From: Candidatus Diapherotrites archaeon CG08_land_8_20_14_0_20_34_12
Lineage (GTDB): Archaea; Iainarchaeota; Iainarchaeia; Iainarchaeales; 0-14-0-20-34-12
Assembly: GCA_002779065.1 (NCBI GenBank)
Contig: PEXL01000016.1
Coordinates: 1 to 32,436 of the forward strand
Direction: 5' to 3'
DNA length: 32,436 bases
Part shown: one piece after another, positions 23,907-32,436 of the stretch
How the letters are laid out: each line of letters begins with the position of its first letter
How positions within the stretch are numbered: the stretch's first letter is position 1
Translations under genes and position numbers: made by a program
Notes under the pieces: generated by a model
Told to the model about the DNA's origin: nothing
Database searches by the model: none
Seen by the model: only the letters and a program-made list of their open reading frames with translations

Positions 23907-25097
23907 TTACAATAAATGCCCTAACTTAGTCCTTTTTGTTTCAAGGTATTTTTTATTATATTTGTTGCATTTTATAATAATTGGAATCTGTTTCACAATT
24001 TCAATTCCATATCCCCTCAAAGCAACAATCTTTTTTGGATTATTCGTAAGCAGTTTTATTTTTTTGACACCAAGTTCTTTCAAGACTTGTGCACCAATTC
24101 CATATTCCCGTAAATCAGCGGAAAATCCCAATGCCTTATTTGCTTCAACTGTATCCAAACCTTTCTCCTGTAATTTATATGCTTTAATTTTGTTTGAAAT
24201 CCCTATTCCCCTTCCTTCATGCTGTGGAATATACAAAACAAGTCCGGCTTTGCTTTCAGAAATCTGTTTTAGTGCACTTTCCAACTGTTTTCTGCAGTCG
24301 CATCTCAAAGAATGGAATACATCACCAGTAATGCAACCAGAATGCACCCTTACAAGAACCTCTTTTGCTTTTTTTATGTTCCCTTTTACCAATGCCAGAT
24401 ATTCCCCATTCTGAATCTTATCTTTAAACGCAATTACCTTAAATTCACCAAATTCTGTTGGCAATTTTGCCTCAGAAACCTTTTCCACAAAGCTTTCTTT
24501 CTTAAGCCTGTATTTTATAATATCTGCAACCGTAACAAGGGTTAATTTATGCCTTCTTGCAATCTTTTTCAAATCAACCAAGCGCGCCATTTCACCATTT
24601 GATTTTATAACTTCACAAATCACGCCAACCTGTTTCATTTTTGCAATTTTCAACAAATCAATTGTTGCCTCAGTATGCCCTGCTCTTTGTAAAACCCCTC
24701 CTTCTTTTGCAAGCAAAGGGAATAAATGCCCTGGCTTATTTAAATCATCAGCATTTTTCCTTTCATCACACAAAACCTTTATTGTTTTTACACGGTCTGA
24801 TGCTGAAATTCCGGTTGTTGTACCTTCTTTTGCATCAACAGAAACAGTAAAACCTGTTTGGAACGGGTCTTTCGGCTTTGTCATTAGTTCAAGATTAAAT
24901 CGTGAAGCAATTTCTTTAGCTATTGGGGCGCAAATTAATCCCCTGCCTTGTTTTAGCATAAAATTTATTTTCTCTTTATCAACCAAAGAGCCAGCGCAGA
25001 CAAAATCTCCTTCATTTTCCCTGTCCTCATCATCTACAACAAGAATTAATTTCCCTTTTTTCAAATCAGAAACCACTTTTTCAATTGTTGCAAACAT
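23907..25097 (-). CDS. ribBA: Bifunctional 3,4-dihydroxy-2-butanone 4-phosphate synthase / GTP cyclohydrolase II (RibBA)
   Basis: DDEDRENEGDFV (RibB); HSGCITGDVFHSLRCDC...IPQHEGRGIGISNKIKAYKLQ (RibA). Confidence 0.97.
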   Translation of the reverse strand: MFATIEKVVSDLKKGKLILVVDDEDRENEGDFVCAGSLVDKEKINFMLKQGRGLICAPIAKEIASRFNLELMTKPKDPFQTGFTVSVDAKEGTTTGISASDRVKTIKVLCDERKNADDLNKPGHLFPLLAKEGGVLQRAGHTEATIDLLKIAKMKQVGVICEVIKSNGEMARLVDLKKIARRHKLTLVTVADIIKYRLKKESFVEKVSEAKLPTEFGEFKVIAFKDKIQNGEYLALVKGNIKKAKEVLVRVHSGCITGDVFHSLRCDCRKQLESALKQISESKAGLVLYIPQHEGRGIGISNKIKAYKLQEKGLDTVEANKALGFSADLREYGIGAQVLKELGVKKIKLLTNNPKKIVALRGYGIEIVKQIPIIIKCNKYNKKYLETKRTKLGHLL

Positions 25098-25179
25098 AAA
25101 CATCGCATAACTTCAGTATATCAAAAAAGAAATAAAAATAATTTCAAAAAAAAAGAAATTATTTCTGATTTTAATTATT

Positions 25180-26625
<1,446 letters not shown>

Positions 26626-26673
26626 TTATAATATTCCTGCATTCGGCTAATATAATACTTATAGTATAATTAT

Positions 26674-26787
26674 CCTTTTACAGGGCTAATTATATGTTGT
26701 AAAGGGCATAATTATTTTGACAAAATATCGTCCTTTACATATAGCAAATGAGCAATAACTGCCTAATTATTTAGGCTATTTGCTATA
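26674..26787. promoter_or_regulatory. Symmetric regulatory region between divergent guaB and purA
   Basis: CCTTTTACA 26674-26682, TGTAAAGG 26698-26705, CCTTTACA 26732-26739; TATAGCAAAT 26740-26749 with ATTTGCTATA 26778-26787 enclosing GCCTAA-TTAT-TTAGGC 26761-26776. Confidence 0.75.
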
Positions 26788-26912
26788 GATTAACCTAATT
26801 ACGCAGAATGTTTTTTAAAGTCTTTCCTAATAAGAATAATGGGGAATTAGAGTATAATTTTCAAAGTTTTATACAAATTCAATTTAATTTATTTTTAGGT
26901 TGGGGGTTTTAG

Positions 26913-28172
<1,260 letters not shown>

Positions 28173-28217
28173 ATTGGATTAGTTCTGCTTTTTAAAAAAT
28201 AATAAAAAAGAAGAGAA

Positions 28218-29015
28218 TTATCTCTTCTTCTGTTTTTTCAATTTCTGCAAAGTAAGATGCGCTGCTTTCTGCCCTGACAGGAACATTGCCCCAAATATCG
28301 GGCCCATTCTTGGTGCACCGTAAGTGCTGTTTGCAGCCATTCCACAAACAATTAACCCGGGATATATCTCTTTTGTATGCCTGATCGTGGCTTTCTCTGC
28401 TTCTTCAACCCACATTGAACCTTCCATTCCTATAAATTTGAATCCAATTTTTTCTGAAGCAACCCTAGCAACTTCTGCAGCATGCCCTGTTGCATCAATT
28501 ACCATCTTGCTCTTGAAACAAAGAGGATCAACACAGGTAATGAATTTTGGCAAAGCAGAAACAGCATGCCAGTTAGCAACAATTCCGCAGATGCCTGTTT
28601 TTCTGTAAATCACATCAACAGTTTCAATTGCATTAAATACCTTTGCACCAGCATCAATTGCCCCGGCCATTAATTTAATGCCTGCTTCAACTGCATCGCA
28701 CACATATAAGCCCTTTTTGTATTCCTTGAGTGTTTTTACTCCTACATCTTTCAAAATTTTTTCAGCAGGGCTTTCCACTACAAGTTTATTCATTAACATG
28801 CCCCCGACGTACATTCCTCCCCCTGGCTTGATATTTCTTTCAAAAATAGCAGTTTTCAATCCGTTTTCAGCAAGTATCTTTGCAGCTACACTTCCTGAAG
28901 GACCGGCGCCAACAACAATAACATCACATTCAGTGTAATCATAAAGTTCTTTCATGTACTCTTCAATTATTGCCTTGGAAATGTCTGCTTCATCAATCTT
29001 AGAATTAATGTGCAT
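28218..29015 (-). CDS. thi4: Thi4-family thiazole synthase (ribose-1,5-bisphosphate isomerase-like/Thi4)
   Basis: DVIVVGAGPSGSVAAKILAENGLKTAIFERNIKPGGGMYVGGMLMN; VIDATGHAAEVARV; GMAANSTYGAPRMGPIFGAMFLSGQKAA. Confidence 0.93.
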   Translation of the reverse strand: MHINSKIDEADISKAIIEEYMKELYDYTECDVIVVGAGPSGSVAAKILAENGLKTAIFERNIKPGGGMYVGGMLMNKLVVESPAEKILKDVGVKTLKEYKKGLYVCDAVEAGIKLMAGAIDAGAKVFNAIETVDVIYRKTGICGIVANWHAVSALPKFITCVDPLCFKSKMVIDATGHAAEVARVASEKIGFKFIGMEGSMWVEEAEKATIRHTKEIYPGLIVCGMAANSTYGAPRMGPIFGAMFLSGQKAAHLTLQKLKKQKKR

Positions 29016-29153
29016 TGCCTCACCTCAACTTCTCTTAAACCATATATTCTAACAACTAAAGTTTTATTAATCCACCTTAAAATATGCTGAAATAGTTCGG
29101 CAATTGCAAAATAGGCCATATGTTAACGAAATCAGGCAAATTAATTCTGTTTG

Positions 29154-29175
29154 ATTTAATAGTATGCTATTAAAT
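29154..29175 (+). promoter_or_regulatory. ATTTAATAG-TATG-CTATTAAAT palindrome overlapping the probable TATA box of the RHH gene
   Basis: Perfect 9-bp arms; TATTAAATATT centred about 26 nt before ATG 29199. Confidence 0.65.
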
Positions 29176-29198
29176 ATTTTTCCCATCATTTTCTAAAT

Positions 29199-29468
29199 AT
29201 GACCGGAAAAGTTACAACAATGAGTTTTACGGTTGAGCCAGAATTTGTAAAATTTTTGAATAGTCTTATTGCAAAAACAGGCATGTACCATTCCAAGAGT
29301 GAATTTTTGCGGGATGCGGCCAGGCAGAGAATGATTCAACTGCTCGGAGTTGAGGCAGAATATGCAAAAGTACATGAAGCTGCAAAAAAGCTCAGGAAAA
29401 AAACAAAGTTTGCCAGGGAACTTTCACAGGTAGAACGAGATGAAATTGCTAGGAAATATGTCGAATAA
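29199..29468 (+). CDS. Ribbon-helix-helix DNA-binding protein (antitoxin-like)
   Basis: VTTMSFTVEPEFVKFLNSLIAKTGMYHSKSEFLRDAARQRM is an RHH fold signature. Confidence 0.85.
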   Translation: MTGKVTTMSFTVEPEFVKFLNSLIAKTGMYHSKSEFLRDAARQRMIQLLGVEAEYAKVHEAAKKLRKKTKFARELSQVERDEIARKYVE

Positions 29469-29901
29469 TCTTATCAATGAATTCTGTGGGAGTTTGGCAT
29501 TCAATTAGCCCAGCTACTTTAACGAAATCTTTTTTATTCCAAGAGATGATTAAATTGCAATTGCTTTTAATTGCTAAGGCAGTATGTACCGCGTCAGAAT
29601 AATGGATATTCTTGTTAAATATTATTTCAGATACTCTTTCGTTTTCTGCTTTGATTGAAATTTCCTCATAATTTACAGAAAGTTGTTTTAGCATTTCGGT
29701 CACATCACTCCGTTCTATACAAACAACTTTTTTGATTTCATCAGAGAATGCTTGGGATAAAATAATTGAGCATTTCTTTTCAGCACAAAGTGCAAAGAAA
29801 ATTTCGGAATCCTTGCCTCTGAGATTGAAAGCCATGTCAATTTCATCCCTTACCAAAGAGATAAACACATTTGAATCTAAATAAATTCTCACACTAACCA
29901 A
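29449..29901 (-). CDS. PIN-domain ribonuclease (VapC-like)
   Basis: RIYLDSNVFISLV; HYSDAVHTALAIKSNCNLIISWNKKDF with conserved acidic residues. Confidence 0.88.
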   Translation of the reverse strand: MVSVRIYLDSNVFISLVRDEIDMAFNLRGKDSEIFFALCAEKKCSIILSQAFSDEIKKVVCIERSDVTEMLKQLSVNYEEISIKAENERVSEIIFNKNIHYSDAVHTALAIKSNCNLIISWNKKDFVKVAGLIECQTPTEFIDKIIRHIS

Positions 29902-29914
29902 CTCTACTCAGCAG

Positions 29915-29931
29915 TAACATTTGAAATGTTA
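29915..29931. promoter_or_regulatory. Perfect palindrome TAACATTT-G-AAATGTTA upstream of tyrS
   Basis: 8-bp arms; between the divergent PIN and tyrS starts. Confidence 0.55.
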
Positions 29932-29971
29932 ATGTTTTTAACCTTAATTACCTTAGTTTTATTCAGATAGA

Positions 29972-31033
29972 ATGGATTCAGAAAAACGTTTTGAGCTTGT
30001 GAAATCAATCGGCGAAGAAATTATAACTGAGGAAGAATTGAAAACCCTGCTTGAAACAAATGACAAGCCAATTGCGTATGACGGTTTTGAGCCATCAGGC
30101 CTTGCACATTTGCCTTTCGGCGTTTATAGGGCTTTAACATTAAAGAAACTTTTGGAAGCCAATGTTCATTTCAAATTATATTTAGCTGATTATTTTGCAT
30201 TTGTAAACAACAAGCTTGAAGGGGACTTGAATCTGATTAATACTTGTGGAGATTATTTTATTGAGGTATGGAAAGCTGCAGGCATTCCTATAAAAAAGGT
30301 AGAAATTATTAAAGCTTCAGAACTGATGGACTCCTTAAAATACTGGAACAGGGTTTTGACTGTCGCAAAAAACATGACATTAAACAGAACAAAAAGGGCA
30401 ATGAGCATTGCTGGCAGAAAAGAAACAGATGAATTGCACACAGCCCAACTGTTTTATCCGGCGATGCAGGTTGCAGATATCTTCGAGATGGATGTTGATA
30501 TTTGCCAGTTGGGTTTAGACCAAAGAAGGGCAAATATTTTAGCAAGAGAGGTTGCCGAAAAAATGCACTGGAAAAAGCCAGTTGCTCTGCATCACCATAT
30601 GCTTCTTGGTTTGCAGGGTTTGGATAAAAGTGGAGATGTGATTGACAGCAAGATGTCAAAATCCAAGCCAGAAACCTGTATATTTGTACATGATTCCTTT
30701 GAGGAAATCAAGAAGAAAATCAATACTGCATATTGCCTGCCAAAAGATATTGTGAATAATCCTTTGCTTGATTATTCAAAACACATTATTTTCCAAGAGT
30801 TTAAAGAAATGAAAATAGAAAGGCCAGAGAAATTTGGCGGAAATTTGGCATTTAATTCATATGCTGAATTAGAAACAGCATTTGCTTCAGGCAATTTGCA
30901 TCCGCTTGACCTTAAAAATGGCGTTTCTTTTTATTTGAATGAATTAATTAAACCAATAAGGGGGCATTTTGAAAAAGATGCAAAAGCAAAGAAATTATAT
31001 GAAGCGGTAAGAGATGCAAAGAAGACGAGATGA
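29972..31033 (+). CDS. tyrS: Tyrosyl-tRNA synthetase (archaeal type)
   Basis: AYDGFEPSGLAHLPFGV; LGLDQRRANILARE; KMSKSKP. Confidence 0.96.
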   Translation: MDSEKRFELVKSIGEEIITEEELKTLLETNDKPIAYDGFEPSGLAHLPFGVYRALTLKKLLEANVHFKLYLADYFAFVNNKLEGDLNLINTCGDYFIEVWKAAGIPIKKVEIIKASELMDSLKYWNRVLTVAKNMTLNRTKRAMSIAGRKETDELHTAQLFYPAMQVADIFEMDVDICQLGLDQRRANILAREVAEKMHWKKPVALHHHMLLGLQGLDKSGDVIDSKMSKSKPETCIFVHDSFEEIKKKINTAYCLPKDIVNNPLLDYSKHIIFQEFKEMKIERPEKFGGNLAFNSYAELETAFASGNLHPLDLKNGVSFYLNELIKPIRGHFEKDAKAKKLYEAVRDAKKTR

Positions 31034-31097
31034 TTATTGTTCTAAATAGCTTTATTAATTTTATTTAACTTAATTATATTCCTTTGTTTGTGATTTT

Positions 31098-31802
31098 ATG
31101 GAGACAATTCAAAAGCATAAAAATTCATTTCTGAAAACTATTCTAAAACAAAAACAGCGTGAAAAAACAAATGATAAAGAGATAGAAAAAGATGTTCAGC
31201 AGGAAAAGATAAATTCTGAAATAAAAAGTACAGCAATCTTTTTAGCTTTGTTCATGTCTGCGGTTTTAGGGCGGGTAGCTTTGCAATTTGTCCCAAGTGT
31301 TGAACCAATTATCCCAATTGCCATCTTAGCCGGGCTTTTATTTGGTGCAAAGGAAGGTTTTTCATTAGGATTTTTTGCATATGTGGTTTCAAATTTCTTT
31401 GTTTGGGGTCTGCAAGGCCCATGGACATTATTTCAGGCATTGGGCGCAGGAATTCCTGCTGCTGGTGCGGGTTTAATTGGCAAGGTTAAACAGCCAACCA
31501 AAAGAGATTTCATTATAATGTCAATTGCAGGAACAATCTTCTTTGAGGTTCTGATGAATTTGTTTGGATCATTATTCTTTTATGGTTTATTTTTGGGGGC
31601 ATTATCCCTTCCAATTTATTTTTTGACATCCCTGCCATTTTCAATTGCCCATATTGCCGCGAATATTGGATTTGCAGGATTATTTTCTAAATTCTTAAAA
31701 TTAAAAAACAAGGTGAATGAAGATGATGAAATCAAGGTTCTTAGTGTTAGCAAGCATACTGATGGCAGCACTACTTCTGTCAGGCTGTATAAGTTCAAGT
31801 AA
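31098..31802 (+). CDS. ECF-type transporter S component-like membrane protein
   Basis: Six-helix integral protein; FVPSVEPIIPIAILAGLLFGAKEGFSLGFFAYVVSNFFVWGLQGPWTLFQALGAGIPAAGAGLIG is characteristic of ECF S components. Confidence 0.8.
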   Translation: METIQKHKNSFLKTILKQKQREKTNDKEIEKDVQQEKINSEIKSTAIFLALFMSAVLGRVALQFVPSVEPIIPIAILAGLLFGAKEGFSLGFFAYVVSNFFVWGLQGPWTLFQALGAGIPAAGAGLIGKVKQPTKRDFIIMSIAGTIFFEVLMNLFGSLFFYGLFLGALSLPIYFLTSLPFSIAHIAANIGFAGLFSKFLKLKNKVNEDDEIKVLSVSKHTDGSTTSVRLYKFK

Positions 31803-32121
31803 TTCAGAAAATGCAGTGCCTGAAAAAGTGGATGTTTCAATTAAGGTTATTGTAAACGAAAAAACAATTGTTGATCAAACTATTTCAGTTGCAAAAGGTA
31901 CATCAGCATTAGAAGCACTGCAAAAAGTTGCTTTAGTTGAAACAAAACCCTATTCTCTTGGGAAATTTATTGTTGGAATAGCCGGAATTAATTCTACTGG
32001 CGCAGATTACTGGGCCTTTTACATAAATAAAGAGTATGCGCAAGTTGGGACAGATTCTTATAAAATCGAAAATCCTGCAGAACTTATGTTCAAGCTTGAA
32101 AAAATTACTAATTTTTCTTAA
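31723..32121 (+). CDS. Lipoprotein with DUF4430 / transcobalamin-C-terminal-like domain
   Basis: Lipobox LLLSGC; VAKGTSALEALQKVALVETKPYSLGKFIVGIAGI...YWAFYINKEYAQVGTDSYKI. ATG 31723 has GGTG 7 nt upstream. Confidence 0.85.
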   Translation: MMKSRFLVLASILMAALLLSGCISSSNSENAVPEKVDVSIKVIVNEKTIVDQTISVAKGTSALEALQKVALVETKPYSLGKFIVGIAGINSTGADYWAFYINKEYAQVGTDSYKIENPAELMFKLEKITNFS

Positions 32122-32247
32122 AAATGAATGATTTTTTCATTCATTTTTCCCGATTTCCGCCTTTTGGTTATTTTTGATGATTAAAAGTAATAATATAAAT
32201 ATAATTGTACTCAAATATAACAAATAAATTGCAAAAAGAGGGGAAAT

Positions 32248-32436
32248 ATGAAAAATTTTTTGTTAATCTTAAGCATAGCATTTATCCTATTTTGTTCTGC
32301 AGCATTTGCCAGCATAATGACCGCCAGCATAATGACCGCCAGCATAACAAGCCCAGCAGCTGGCACTTATTATAAAACAAGCGGAAATATTGTTTTTACC
32401 TGGGCAGATAATAATGTCGTAGCACTTACTTTGGCT
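32248..32436 (+). CDS. Secreted/surface protein, truncated by window end, with 15-nt tandem repeats after the signal peptide
   Basis: MKNFLLILSIAFILFCSAAFASIMTASIMTASITSPAAGTYYKTSGNIVFTWADNNVVALTLA...; RBS GAGGGG before ATG. Confidence 0.75.
   Translation, partial: MKNFLLILSIAFILFCSAAFASIMTASIMTASITSPAAGTYYKTSGNIVFTWADNNVVALTLA
32308..32352 (+). repeat. Three tandem copies of a 15-nt unit (GCCAGCATAATGACC x2 plus GCCAGCATAACAAGC)
   Basis: Direct reading; encodes ASIMT-ASIMT-ASITS. Confidence 0.9.

Noticed and set aside
23962-24414. 150-aa plus-strand ORF
   Set aside because: Antisense to the GCH II half of ribBA.
29016-29150. TPP riboswitch upstream of thi4
   Set aside because: No recognisable THI-box consensus in the leader on the minus strand.

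Overview
The window is 32.4 kb of AT-rich DNA, most likely from an archaeon; a DPANN-type lineage is my inference. Archaeal markers are Alba, an archaeal-type TyrRS, a HerA-like ATPase, Ogg2, a V4R protein, Sec61beta and TATA-box leaderless promoters. Core metabolic and housekeeping genes dominate: pdxS-pdxT, panD, ADP-forming acyl-CoA synthetase, rubrerythrin and superoxide reductase, ribBA, guaB, purA, thi4, tyrS, an ECF S-component with a DUF4430 lipoprotein, and one tRNA-Val(CAC). Accessory material includes the 3' end of a TnpB with its right-end hairpin, a type IIG-like R-M gene divergent from a SWIM-DDE transposase, a solitary Imm-5-like immunity protein, and a tail-to-tail RHH/PIN pair. 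I recovered two short genes absent from the ORF track: a 55-aa Sec61beta on the minus strand at 364-531 and a 51-aa CxxC-x17-CxxC zinc ribbon at 14426-14581. The most unusual signals are: (1) a dense array of about nine hairpins at 553-896, with covarying stems and a 43-nt element repeated 100 nt apart; (2) a heavily symmetric intergenic region between divergent guaB and purA, the two IMP branch-point genes; (3) an apparent AUA initiation codon for guaB; (4) paired TTCTATATAGAA operators between the R-M operon and the transposase; (5) TGCTCCTAAAGTC iterated motifs on both flanks of that 5-kb island. All homology calls come from reading the protein sequences; no database search was run.
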